A DNA stretch of 64,000 bases from Terricaulis silvestris (GTDB taxonomy: Bacteria > Pseudomonadota > Alphaproteobacteria > Caulobacterales > Aquidulcibacteraceae): the NCBI RefSeq assembly GCF_009792355.1, contig NZ_CP047045.1, positions 3,250,501 to 3,314,500 on the forward strand, written 5' to 3'. The translations under genes were made by a program, and so were the position numbers. The notes beneath the pieces were generated by a model that was not told the DNA's origin, did not search any database, and saw nothing but the letters and a program-made list of their open reading frames with translations. Positions 1 through 7,750 of the stretch are shown here, one piece after another (positions within the stretch are counted from its first letter, which is position 1; every line of letters begins with the position of its first letter).

Positions 1-493
1 CGCCGCTCGATACGCCAGTTAGCGTAGTCCACTCGTCGTCCTGAACTTGAGTGGCAGAGGTTTCCGGGTTGAATACGCTCCGTTCCATCGGAGTCGCTTC
101 GACTTCAATTGCCGAAGTGGCAGTTGGCGAGGCGAGATAAGCGATGGCTCCAAGAACGCCGAATAGTAATACGCCAAAGCCAACTATGATCAGCTTGGCT
201 GTTGGATCGACCGGCGAAGGGCTGCTAACGCCGGTGCTGAGATGACCGGTTGCAAGCATTGGCTGAGCCGCCGGCGCGGACCCGCAAGCCGTGCACTTGC
301 CCTTCTCCATCGCCTTGCGCACGGGCTCGATTAGCCATCCACCGAGGACGTAGTAGGCAATGAGCGCGAGCACCCAAAGACCTCCGGTAATTAGAAGCAG
401 GACGATGTGGGTCGCCGCAGACATGTACTGCTGCACATGCAAGGTCTGCCTTGCGCAGTTATTGCAGTGCCGCATGACTTGACGCGTCGCCAC
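1..493 (-). CDS. zinc-ribbon, two-helix membrane protein (3' end outside window)
   Basis: The reverse strand is open from a GTG at 493 to the left edge, so the C-terminus is missing. The start is preceded by GGAGG five bases away. An ATG lies seven codons in at 475 and another at 424. Starting upstream of the second ATG keeps a first metal-binding pair, HCNNC, which is followed later by a second pair, KCTACG; together they look like a split zinc ribbon. Between them lies a hydrophobic helix (LLLITGGLWVLALIAYYVLGG region), and a second helix follows around residues 95-120. The tail is acidic and looks exported. The pattern is zinc ribbon, helix, zinc ribbon half, helix, typical of small inner-membrane proteins of unknown role. 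I do not recognise a specific function. Confidence 0.7.
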   Translation of the reverse strand, partial: MATRQVMRHCNNCARQTLHVQQYMSAATHIVLLLITGGLWVLALIAYYVLGGWLIEPVRKAMEKGKCTACGSAPAAQPMLATGHLSTGVSSPSPVDPTAKLIIVGFGVLLFGVLGAIAYLASPTATSAIEVEATPMERSVFNPETSATQVQDDEWTTLTGVSSG

Positions 494-1008
494 TTCCGCC
501 TCCGTGAGAAACTACACAGAGTTGCAGAACGCGCTGCGGCGCGCGAATGCCTTCGCTTATTCGATACGCCTATGCGCCAAGTCTCAATCAGTTCAGGCGA
601 ACCATTAACCAAACAAACTCGATATCAGGCGCGCGAGAAAAGAGAGGACTGCTCCCGAAGCTGGATGCGCAATTTCTCAAATTGGCCCGAAACAGATGCC
701 CGGTCGCGATCAGTCCGGGCGCTCACCAAAATCCTGCATACGCACCAGCGAGCGCACTGCGCGGTTGAAATGCCACCGGCGAACTGAGCTGATCGATGGG
801 CTCTGTCCGTGTTCGGCCTCAGACCGGACACTTCCGCTGATCGTGCTCAACGGCCGCAAGGGCCAGCCTCGCCCCGATCGACAAATTTCGTCAATGGCGC
901 AGTCGATCTAATACGGTCAGTGGCTTGAACTCTGCGCGACCGGCGCGCTCTCGCCGGAAGCGGACGTTGAACCCGACACCGGCGGGGTGCCCTCGCATCA
1001 CTCAAGAG
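494..1008. other. noncoding stretch upstream of the zinc-ribbon gene
   Basis: No reading frame here has a believable protein composition or ribosome binding site. The part next to 493 should hold the promoter of the leftward membrane-protein gene. The part near 908-970 carries a copy of the dispersed intergenic repeat. I see nothing else in the remainder. Confidence 0.5.
908..970 (+). repeat. dispersed intergenic repeat, copy 1
   Basis: Two related half-sites lie about 40 bases apart in the same orientation: a left half ending in ACGGTCAG and a right half CTCGCCGGAAGCGGACGTTG. The right half is close to those at 4416-4440, 7511-7534 and 16676-16703. It lies just past the 3' end of the exonuclease gene. 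Confidence 0.6.
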
Positions 1009-1812
1009 CTAAGCACGCTTCGTCGTGCGCGTCCTCTTGATGGGACCAAGCTCAATCCAAGTCGGCGCGTGATCGCTCGCCTTCTCCCAACCCCGCACAT
1101 GCTTGTCGACGCCGGCCGCTTTGAGCCGCGGCGCGATCAACGGATTGAGCAGGAAGTGATCGATGCGCAGGCCGGCGTTACGCACGTAGGCATTCCGGAA
1201 GTAGTCCCAAAATGTGTAGATGCGCTCGCTTGGGTGAAGGTGGCGGATCGCATCGACCCAACCCTGCTTGACGAGGTTTGCATAAGCCTCCCGCACTTCG
1301 ATCCGGAACAGTGCATCGTCGGTCCAGCGCTCGGGCTTGTAGACGTCGAGCTTGGTCGGCATGACGTTGTAGTCACCGGCGAGAATGACGGGAACGTCCG
1401 CGGCCTGCAGCACGTTCGCGAGTTTGGTCAGACGTTCAAACCATTTGAGTTTGTAGTCGAACTTGGGGCCGGGATAAGGATTGCCATTGGGTAGATAGAG
1501 GCAGCCGACCACGATCTCTTTCACGGCCGCTTCGATGTAGCGCGCATGCAGATCGTTCTTATCTCCGAGCAAACCACGCCGCGTTTCTTCCGGTGCGTCA
1601 CCCATCGCCAAGATAGCGACGCCATTCCAACTCTTCTGCCCGTGCCATATCGCGCCGTAGCCGGCTTTCTCGATCTCTTTGATCGGAAACTTCTCGTCCG
1701 GCGCTTTCAGCTCTTGCAGACAGACGATGTCGGGCCGGCGCTCTTCCAACCAGCGCAGCAACACTGGCAAGCGGCCGTTGACGCCATTGACGTTGAAGGT
1801 GGCGACAAGCAT
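1009..1812 (-). CDS. xth: exodeoxyribonuclease III / AP endonuclease
   Basis: This 267-residue protein belongs to the exonuclease/endonuclease/phosphatase family. It cleaves the backbone 5' of abasic sites and trims 3' ends in base-excision repair in the cytoplasm. The family landmarks are present in order: FNVNGVNGR at the N-terminus, LQELKAP with the metal-binding Glu, GDYNVMP with the Asp-Asn pair, RIDHFLL, and the terminal SDHAPTWIEL carrying the catalytic Asp-His. Length matches the family (about 260-270). The basic RTRTTKRA tail is short and unremarkable. It stands alone, flanked on both sides by copies of the intergenic repeat. Exact subtype (XthA1 or XthA2) cannot be decided by eye. 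Confidence 0.95.
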   Translation of the reverse strand: MLVATFNVNGVNGRLPVLLRWLEERRPDIVCLQELKAPDEKFPIKEIEKAGYGAIWHGQKSWNGVAILAMGDAPEETRRGLLGDKNDLHARYIEAAVKEIVVGCLYLPNGNPYPGPKFDYKLKWFERLTKLANVLQAADVPVILAGDYNVMPTKLDVYKPERWTDDALFRIEVREAYANLVKQGWVDAIRHLHPSERIYTFWDYFRNAYVRNAGLRIDHFLLNPLIAPRLKAAGVDKHVRGWEKASDHAPTWIELGPIKRTRTTKRA

Positions 1813-1865
1813 CGGCGCAGCGTGGCTAGCCTAGGTCACGGCGTCAATTTCACGAGTGGCCAGCG

Positions 1866-1930
1866 CGCTCCGATCCGGTCAGACGCGCCCTGCCCGCGCG
1901 AACGGCTCACCATCGCCGATTGCTGACGGT
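1866..1930 (+). repeat. dispersed intergenic repeat, copy 2
   Basis: Left half CGCTCCGATCCGGTCAGA and right half CATCGCCGATTGCTGACGGT are separated by a CCCTGCCCGCG spacer. The spacer and the right half closely match the copy at 2927-2997. The copy sits upstream of the exonuclease start. Confidence 0.6.
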
Positions 1931-2012
1931 CGCCAAAGTGATCAGGCCGCGCGCGCCCCTGTGCTGATTCAGAGTGCTTCAGCCGTATAACCGCGCGTGC
2001 ACCAGGCCCCGC

Positions 2013-2822
2013 TCAACGCAAATAGGTCAGCGGGTCGACAAGCTGGAACTCATGCGCCTGTCTAAAATACTGGTCGAGCAGCGCCTTGTGGCCGTGGCCG
2101 TAGATTACGAGGATACGGTCGCCCGGCTCAGCGATGCGCGCGATACCGGCGAAGATGTGAATGTTGCGACCCCACCACGCCGCCATGTCGTGCGCGCCGA
2201 TCGGGTCGGCCTGCGCGCCCATCTGCGCCATTGTCATGTAGAAGTCGTTCCATCCGACAACTTCCGGCGAGTTCACGTCGATCAGCCGATCGCGCACGGA
2301 AAGATCGCGCGTCGCGGCTTGGTGCGCTTCGATACTCGCCATGCCGGCGCGAAATTGTTCGACCAAATGGGTTTGACCGGCGGCCTCCGCGGCGGCGAGC
2401 ATCTGGTCGAAATGCATGTCGCTGTCGGCGTCCGCCGCGTAGAGCCGCTCCAGGCCCAGCCGGTTCGCGAGCACCATGCCCAATTGATCGCGTTCGTTGA
2501 CGCCGAGCGTCTCGGCGCCCGTGCGATAGCGGGTGTAGCGTGAGTTGAACTCCGCTTCCCGATTAGGATCGAGTTCAACGACGATCTTGGTCGGCTGGAA
2601 GCGCTCGAGTCGGTCCAGCACCTCTGCGATCTCGGTCTGGCGGCGTGGCGAAAGGTGATCATCGAGCTGGTTGGCGACGTAATCGCTGCCGCCAGCGCGG
2701 AAATGATAGACGCCCAACACCATGACTTGCGCGCGGGCTTCCGTGAACGGCGCAGACGTTTGGGCCGAGGCGCATCCCGCGAGCGCAAGGCACAAGGCGG
2801 CGAACACAGTCCTGGCTTGCAT
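2013..2822 (-). CDS. TraB/DUF5694-like lipoprotein
   Basis: The product is about 269 residues with a lipoprotein signal peptide (LALAGC, lipidated Cys at residue 17). The mature part opens with VMVLGVYHF followed by conserved residues such as KIVVELDP and ends with VIYGHGHKALL. This arrangement is seen in DUF5694 proteins, a branch of the TraB/ChaN-like fold that can bind metal or haem or act as a protease; activity here is unproven. The chosen ATG at 2822 has GGAGG seven bases upstream. An ATG two codons earlier is possible. It is expected to be anchored in the envelope. It is transcribed away from the hydrolase gene at 3043, with a repeat copy in the shared upstream region. Confidence 0.8.
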   Translation of the reverse strand: MQARTVFAALCLALAGCASAQTSAPFTEARAQVMVLGVYHFRAGGSDYVANQLDDHLSPRRQTEIAEVLDRLERFQPTKIVVELDPNREAEFNSRYTRYRTGAETLGVNERDQLGMVLANRLGLERLYAADADSDMHFDQMLAAAEAAGQTHLVEQFRAGMASIEAHQAATRDLSVRDRLIDVNSPEVVGWNDFYMTMAQMGAQADPIGAHDMAAWWGRNIHIFAGIARIAEPGDRILVIYGHGHKALLDQYFRQAHEFQLVDPLTYLR

Positions 2823-2926
2823 GGTCATCCCTCCATTCGTGAGATGCGCCGTGCATTGAGGCCGGATGCAGCCTGCGTGGTGAAATCTCCAACGAAGATC
2901 CACCTTCGACTATGGTTGAGCGGCGT

Positions 2927-2997
2927 GCTCGATCCAATGCGGTCGTTGACACCCTGCCCGCGGCGACGGCGCGACCTCGCCGACAACTGACGGTCGC
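2927..2997 (+). repeat. dispersed intergenic repeat, copy 3
   Basis: Left half GCTCGATCCAATGCGGTC, spacer with ACCCTGCCCGCG, right half CCTCGCCGACAACTGACGGT. This is the closest relative of copy 2 and lies between two divergent genes. Confidence 0.6.
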
Positions 2998-3042
2998 AGC
3001 TCCCGGGTTGAAGCAGGTGCGAAATCAGGTTCTTTCTTCGGG

Positions 3043-4338
3043 ATGAAACTCCGCCAAACACTACTTCTACTGGCGATCGCCCTGGCCTCCTGCGAGACGC
3101 CCCCGCCGCCGCCATCAGCGCTGCCGCCATCGCTTGAAGGATATTGGCGTGGCCAATTCCAGAGAGGGGATGCAACACTCCCCGTCGAGTTGGATTTCAC
3201 GCGCACGGACGGGGCGTTGGCGGGACGCTTTTCCTCGCCCGACCTGCGCGCCCTCGGCATCCCGCTCCAGGACGTACGTCAAGATGGCGCTGCCGCGCAC
3301 TTCGTGCTCGCGGGCGATCGCACCGCGGCGGTGTTCGACGGCGCAGTGTCCGCGGGCGCGCTTTCCGGCGCCTACACGGAAGCGGGCGTCGATGGACGCT
3401 TCATCTTTGCGCGCGTCACCGCGCCGCCTGCGTGCACCGAGATTCCGGCGCAGTTCAGCAACGGCGCTGTCGCACTTTCGGGATCGCTGGTTTTGCCAGC
3501 CCACACGCCTGCGCCAGCGGCGGTGCTGTTCCTGCACGGCTCGGGCGCTGAAGCGCGAGACGCCTCGCGTTTCGAGGCCAACCTGCTTTGCCGCGCCGGC
3601 TATGCGGCGCTGATCTACGATAAGCGCGGCGTTGGGCGCTCGACCGGAGATTGGCGCGAGGCGACCTTTCAGGATCTGGCCGCCGACGCAGGCGCGGGGC
3701 TCGAATGGCTCACGGCGCGGCCCGAACTCGACTCAGCGCACATTGGTATCTACGGCCACAGCCAAGGCGCCACTATCGCGCCGCTTGTCGCGACGCGCTC
3801 CGGTCATGTCGCTTTCATCATCGCCGGCGCCGGCGCGATCGGCAGCACGGCCGATGTCGAGCGCTACAGCTTGCGCAACACGGTGAACGGCGACGTGCAT
3901 AGCGAGGCGCAGCGGCGTGAAGCTTACGCGTTCGTGGACCGCGTCGTCACGGCAGGCTCGAGTGGGCGTGGACTCCGGGCGCTGCTCGCGGATGCGCCGC
4001 ACTATGCCGACCGCGCCTGGTATTTCCCGCTGCCGGCGGCGGAGTCGTATTACTGGGCGTTCCAGCGCCGCATCGCCGACTATGATTCCGCGCGGTACTG
4101 GGCGGAGGTGCGAATTCCCGTGCTGCTGATCTATGGCGAGGACGATGCGCGCGTGCCGCCTTCGAGCGCCGCCTCGATTCGCTCCGTGCTGCCTCGCGCA
4201 ACGCCGGCGGAAACGCTGATCATCTCAGACGCGGATCATTCTTACATGCGCCACCGGGACGGCGAGCCCTGGCCTCACCTCGCGCCGGAATTCCAGCAGA
4301 CCCTGCTCGCGTTCGTGCGCGCTCACGCCGCATCCTAG
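3043..4338 (+). CDS. alpha/beta hydrolase lipoprotein
   Basis: This 431-residue protein begins with a lipoprotein signal (ALASC, Cys17) and a short proline linker. Residues 30-130 form an all-beta N-terminal domain of the kind found before periplasmic esterases. The alpha/beta hydrolase domain fills the rest. It has the oxyanion stretch FLHGSGAEARD (163-173), the nucleophile elbow GHSQG with Ser240, an acidic residue in YGEDDARVP (Asp367/368) and His399 in DADHS. The triad is therefore complete. It should act on ester or thioester substrates in the periplasm; the substrate is unknown. It is monocistronic by layout. Confidence 0.88.
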   Translation: MKLRQTLLLLAIALASCETPPPPPSALPPSLEGYWRGQFQRGDATLPVELDFTRTDGALAGRFSSPDLRALGIPLQDVRQDGAAAHFVLAGDRTAAVFDGAVSAGALSGAYTEAGVDGRFIFARVTAPPACTEIPAQFSNGAVALSGSLVLPAHTPAPAAVLFLHGSGAEARDASRFEANLLCRAGYAALIYDKRGVGRSTGDWREATFQDLAADAGAGLEWLTARPELDSAHIGIYGHSQGATIAPLVATRSGHVAFIIAGAGAIGSTADVERYSLRNTVNGDVHSEAQRREAYAFVDRVVTAGSSGRGLRALLADAPHYADRAWYFPLPAAESYYWAFQRRIADYDSARYWAEVRIPVLLIYGEDDARVPPSSAASIRSVLPRATPAETLIISDADHSYMRHRDGEPWPHLAPEFQQTLLAFVRAHAAS

Positions 4339-4699
4339 TTCCTCGGCCAACCACCGACGTAACGGCGCTTTTCACTCAATCACGACAGTCGGCGCCTACT
4401 CAGCGGGTCGGCACGATCTCGCCGATTGCGGACGTTGATGGCGTCCGCAATATCCGGCCAGCTACATTCGAGCTTAATCCGAGCATCGTCCAACCCGCAT
4501 CGACTTTGCGCGAGCCGTCGTCGCTGAATGTCGGGGCGATAGCGCCGTCGCGGTGTGCGTGGAGGCATTTGTCGCGCCGCGGGCAACCGAGACTGTGATG
4601 ACCGGGCGGGGCCGGTCAACGCGGCGCAGCTGCAGTCGCTCTCGAACTCCGCTACGGCGGACCAGCAAACGGCGGCGGCGAGACTCAGGCACCCGTGCC
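4339..4699. other. noncoding gap between convergent genes
   Basis: The gap separates the hydrolase and the leftward gluzincin-like gene, so both 3' ends face it. It carries one clear copy of the dispersed repeat at 4390-4440. Frames inside it give only arginine-rich shadow peptides. No clear terminator with a T-run is visible. Confidence 0.5.
4390..4440 (+). repeat. dispersed intergenic repeat, copy 4
   Basis: The right half ATCTCGCCGATTGCGGACGTTG is well conserved. The left half is a degenerate CAGCGGGTCGGC. The copy lies between convergent genes. Confidence 0.5.
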
Positions 4700-6403
4700 C
4701 TAAGGTCGCCTGGGCGTCAGGCGCGTGAACGTGAAGGTCATGCCCTCGCCAGGCGCTGTAGCAAGCGTGGTGTCGTCGCATGAATATTGTGCGCCCCCGC
4801 CGGTCCCCGCTTGGCTGCCGATCGAGGTCACGAATACGCCGCCACGCCCAACCGACGTCGACATTGCGTCGCCGCCTTCGTCAACGCACGCCAGCAACCG
4901 GCCACGCTCGGCAGACCAACGCCCGTTCGATGCTTGAATCTCGCCGTTGGTATCAACCGGCCCAAGCTCGTCGCCCGGATCGACTTGATAGTCCATGGCT
5001 ACATTCCGCGTGGAGTACGTGCCATCGCCGCGCATCGTGACGACCATACGGCCCATGGCGTCGCGGCTGATCGGGGCGCCGTAGCGGCGCAAGAACTCCA
5101 TCGGCCCACCGCCGGTCATTTCCCAAGTGCCGATGAGGCACCGGTCGATGACAGCGCGTGTCAAACACGCCGCGCAGCTCTCGCGCCGCTCGACGTTCAA
5201 ATCGAAGTCGACATCGACACTGCCTGGATCGGTCAAGATCGCTGCCACGCGATAGCGGCGGCCGCTGGTGGCGGACTCCCGCGTGTTGATTTCGCCAGGC
5301 CATGGCGACACCCAATCGGTACGGCCGTCCTCGTGGATAGCGAAATTGGCCTCGGTCGCCGTGTTGCCCCAAACGCCGCACGCATAGTTGGCCCATCCAA
5401 GCGCGATCACGAATGGCCGGAACTCGCGGCGGAAGCGCACGTCGTCTTCGATTTCCCAGCTTTCGCCATCCAACTGCTGACCGAAGCGTAGGCGTGCTCC
5501 GCTTGGATAAACGATGCGGCGATCATCATAGGCTTCTACGAACTCGAGCCACTCTCGATCCGAGAGGACATCGTGCATCGCAAGCTTCTGTGCGTAGCCC
5601 GTTCCCTCCTCGGACATGAGATGCAGAAATGGAATAAGCGCATCAATTCCGTTTTGCTCGTTGTACCAATAGAAAAACACCGCCATGCGGTACGACATCT
5701 CGTAGAGCGGCAGTTCTTCGGCGACGGCGGCGTCGAACCCGGGCGCTCGGTTCCAGCGTTCCTGCGCACCGGCGGCGAGGGCTGCGAACAATTCTGCCGA
5801 GCCTTCAATCCACCACAGACCCGACCCTGACTTGGTTGCGTTCTGCTCGTCGGAGAGGGTCGCCTCCTGAACGCAATGGAACAATTCGTGCGCGACTGCA
5901 TACGCGATCTCAGACGCTGTGAAGTCCGGCTGGATGAACAATGTGACGTGACATTCGACGTATCCGTCTCGGCTCGCTCCAGGCAGCGTCCAGGCGTCGG
6001 AATAGCCAAACTCCGGCTGCACGTCGGTTGGTCCAGAGGGTATGCTTGAAATCAGGATCGTGGTGTCGTCGAGATCAAAGTTGCCCAGCGCGGGAAGGTG
6101 ACGTGCGGCGCGGCGGACCCCTGATGCAATGGCGTCTATGCCGCCGGTGGGAAGGCCTGCCGCGACATTGGCGTCGCCGATTCCGCGGATCGAAATCTCA
6201 CCGGAGGGTGTGCTCACGGGAATTCGAAAGTACTCACGGCACTGTATGGCCCCGGCGCTCCAATCCGGGTGGGCGCCGCGAGCCGGCACGTCGAAACTGC
6301 GGATATATGCGTCGGTGCAATCGCCGTCCTGCGCGCGAGATTGATGCACGCCTCCGAGGGATAACGAGAGCAGAAGTCCCAGCAGCACCAATGCACGTCG
6401 CAT
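4700..6403 (-). CDS. secreted gluzincin-like protein of unknown function
   Basis: The product is about 567 residues with a classical Sec signal peptide ending near QSRA (residue 24). A zinc-peptidase motif HELFH lies at residues 172-176 and is followed about 24 residues later by WWIEGSAELFA, which supplies a plausible third ligand, Glu200. This spacing is that of gluzincins (compare WxxExxA in M1/M9 peptidases). The remaining 350 residues are beta-rich with paired cysteines (for example CAAC). The ATG at 6403 is preceded by GGGAGGG; the frame stays open eleven codons upstream. I do not know the family name. A role as a periplasmic or extracellular metallopeptidase is an inference from the motif alone. 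Confidence 0.75.
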   Translation of the reverse strand: MRRALVLLGLLLSLSLGGVHQSRAQDGDCTDAYIRSFDVPARGAHPDWSAGAIQCREYFRIPVSTPSGEISIRGIGDANVAAGLPTGGIDAIASGVRRAARHLPALGNFDLDDTTILISSIPSGPTDVQPEFGYSDAWTLPGASRDGYVECHVTLFIQPDFTASEIAYAVAHELFHCVQEATLSDEQNATKSGSGLWWIEGSAELFAALAAGAQERWNRAPGFDAAVAEELPLYEMSYRMAVFFYWYNEQNGIDALIPFLHLMSEEGTGYAQKLAMHDVLSDREWLEFVEAYDDRRIVYPSGARLRFGQQLDGESWEIEDDVRFRREFRPFVIALGWANYACGVWGNTATEANFAIHEDGRTDWVSPWPGEINTRESATSGRRYRVAAILTDPGSVDVDFDLNVERRESCAACLTRAVIDRCLIGTWEMTGGGPMEFLRRYGAPISRDAMGRMVVTMRGDGTYSTRNVAMDYQVDPGDELGPVDTNGEIQASNGRWSAERGRLLACVDEGGDAMSTSVGRGGVFVTSIGSQAGTGGGAQYSCDDTTLATAPGEGMTFTFTRLTPRRP

Positions 6404-6713
6404 GAGCCGATCCCTCCCAATAGTCCACGCCGCCAAGAGCTACCACACAGCGTCAACCTTCGCCAACGCGGCGGCGCGCGTGAACGGGCGCTCAATGGTT
6501 GCTCAGGCAGGGCGCGTCATAAGTGATGGAAATGCACGAGCCGCCTTCGTTCATTGAAGCTGCGCGCGGTGGCGGTGAGGGTCGCGTGCGCCACATCGCG
6601 ACTAGCCGCGATTTTCACCGAATGGCCGACCCGCTCAAGACACGACGTTGATTACATTCGCTGCAATGCGGCACGACATCGCCGAAGGGCGTCATTCGCG
6701 ACGCCAATCTCGT
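6404..6713. other. noncoding gap with a repeat copy
   Basis: This is the upstream region of the gluzincin-like gene. A degenerate dispersed-repeat copy is seen at about 6663-6698 (CTGCAATGCGGCAC then GACATCGCCGAAGGGCGTCATT). No believable gene. Confidence 0.45.
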
Positions 6714-6926
6714 CTACGTCGTTGAGATCCCTTTCGGACCTCGGGCCACAACCAAGCCCAAGCCATCAATGACGCGATAACACTTAGCGCCGTGCACAGC
6801 CCGCGCGTTCTCGAAACCCGTCATCGCTACCGCCGCGGCTTCCGTTCGGTCCCGCGCTGCAACCTTGTCTGAAGACAAGGCCTTGCTGGCTACGTCCTCA
6901 GAATAAACGATCTCAAACCAGGACAT
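6714..6926 (-). CDS. small hypothetical protein (70 aa)
   Basis: This short frame starts MSWFEIVYSEDVASK and has an ordinary amino-acid composition, unlike the arginine-rich shadows around it. A weak AGAGAA precedes the ATG. The frame remains open far upstream, but the upstream part has shadow composition and overlaps the next gene antisense-style. No signal peptide or helix. Function unknown. It lies downstream of the DUF5360-like gene and could be co-transcribed. Confidence 0.5.
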   Translation of the reverse strand: MSWFEIVYSEDVASKALSSDKVAARDRTEAAAVAMTGFENARAVHGAKCYRVIDGLGLVVARGPKGISTT

Positions 6927-6959
6927 CCGATTTCTCTCGCACGATTCCAACGTCCGGGT

Positions 6960-7024
6960 CGCCCCAATCGGGCAGTGGTTCCCACCGAGAATGGGCGGCG
7001 CGATTTCGCCGAACTCGGTCATCC
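6960..7024 (+). repeat. dispersed intergenic repeat, copy 5
   Basis: Left half CGCCCCAATCGGGCAGTGGT and right half GATTTCGCCGAACTCGGTCATCC. The right half runs into the stop of the neighbouring leftward gene at 7019. Confidence 0.5.
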
Positions 7025-7438
7025 GTAAGGTAGCTGTCGCAGCGAGGCGATTACTCCTCCCAAGAAAAACACAGGCCAGATAAGCAGAGCCAAGTTGGGC
7101 AAGAACCAGAAGGGATCGAACTCGCCAAGCAGCGTCCAATATCCAACAGCCATCCCGCCGGCGACCATTGTCAGCACCAATGAAATAAGCGTCAGCGGTT
7201 TCCAAAGTGGATTTGCGTGTCGGGCGCAGCGAATAGCGGTGAGCCCAGTCAGTGAGAACGCCAAGTCCAAAGGAAGAAACGACCAGTTCCACGCCACAAC
7301 GCGCGGATCGTCGGCATCCGCGTAAAGCCAATCCGCCGGTATCGGCAACACCCCTGCGAGATGAAGGGCAGACACCAACCAGTACGCCAAGAAGACAATA
7401 TCGGTGATTGAAAGAGCTAGTCGGAGTCTTTTGCCCAT
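7019..7438 (-). CDS. four-helix membrane protein, YvaD/DUF5360-like
   Basis: This 139-residue protein has four predicted membrane helices: near the N-terminus (ITDIVFLAYWLVSALHL), around LPLDLAFSLTGLTAI, around LTLISLVLTMVAGGMAVGYW, and at the C-terminus (NLALLIWPVFFLGGVIASL). The order TD...YW, then a W-rich loop (VVAWNWSFLPLDLAFS), resembles DUF5360 proteins such as Bacillus YvaD, whose function is unknown. ATG start at 7438. Repeat copies flank it on both sides. Confidence 0.8.
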   Translation of the reverse strand: MGKRLRLALSITDIVFLAYWLVSALHLAGVLPIPADWLYADADDPRVVAWNWSFLPLDLAFSLTGLTAIRCARHANPLWKPLTLISLVLTMVAGGMAVGYWTLLGEFDPFWFLPNLALLIWPVFFLGGVIASLRQLPYG

Positions 7439-7750
7439 GCTGGCAGGCTGTACCTCAACGGTTGCCCTGCTCCAATCGCGCCGTTGATCACCCGCAGCAG
7501 CTACGGCACGCCATCGCCGGAAGCTGACATTGCCTCACTTATGGTATCCGAACGCCAGCCATGCGTTCACGCGACGGAGACGGTTCGATTTTTGGTTGCG
7601 CAGCGCGGACATTCACGAGGGCTATCCCTGTCTCGCAAATAGTCCTCGACAACACAGATCGGCGCTTCGTTACTGTTTCACACGTGCACTCACGCGCTCT
7701 ACGTGCGAAGCCGCAGCGTCTTGCGTTTCGGTGGTCGCCGCGCAGATTTT
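7439..7750. other. noncoding gap with a repeat copy
   Basis: It follows the stop of the TbpB-like gene and precedes the DUF5360-like gene. A dispersed-repeat copy occupies 7470-7534, with left half CTCCAATCGCGCCGTTG and right half CCATCGCCGGAAGCTGACATTG. Nothing else is recognisable. Confidence 0.5.
7470..7534 (+). repeat. dispersed intergenic repeat, copy 6
   Basis: Both half-sites are recognisable, in the same orientation as the other copies, with the right half ending GACATTG. Confidence 0.55.

Noticed and set aside
7019-7331. Upstream extension of the 70-residue small protein to 205 residues
   Set aside because: The extension runs through the DUF5360-like gene in another frame and lacks normal composition.
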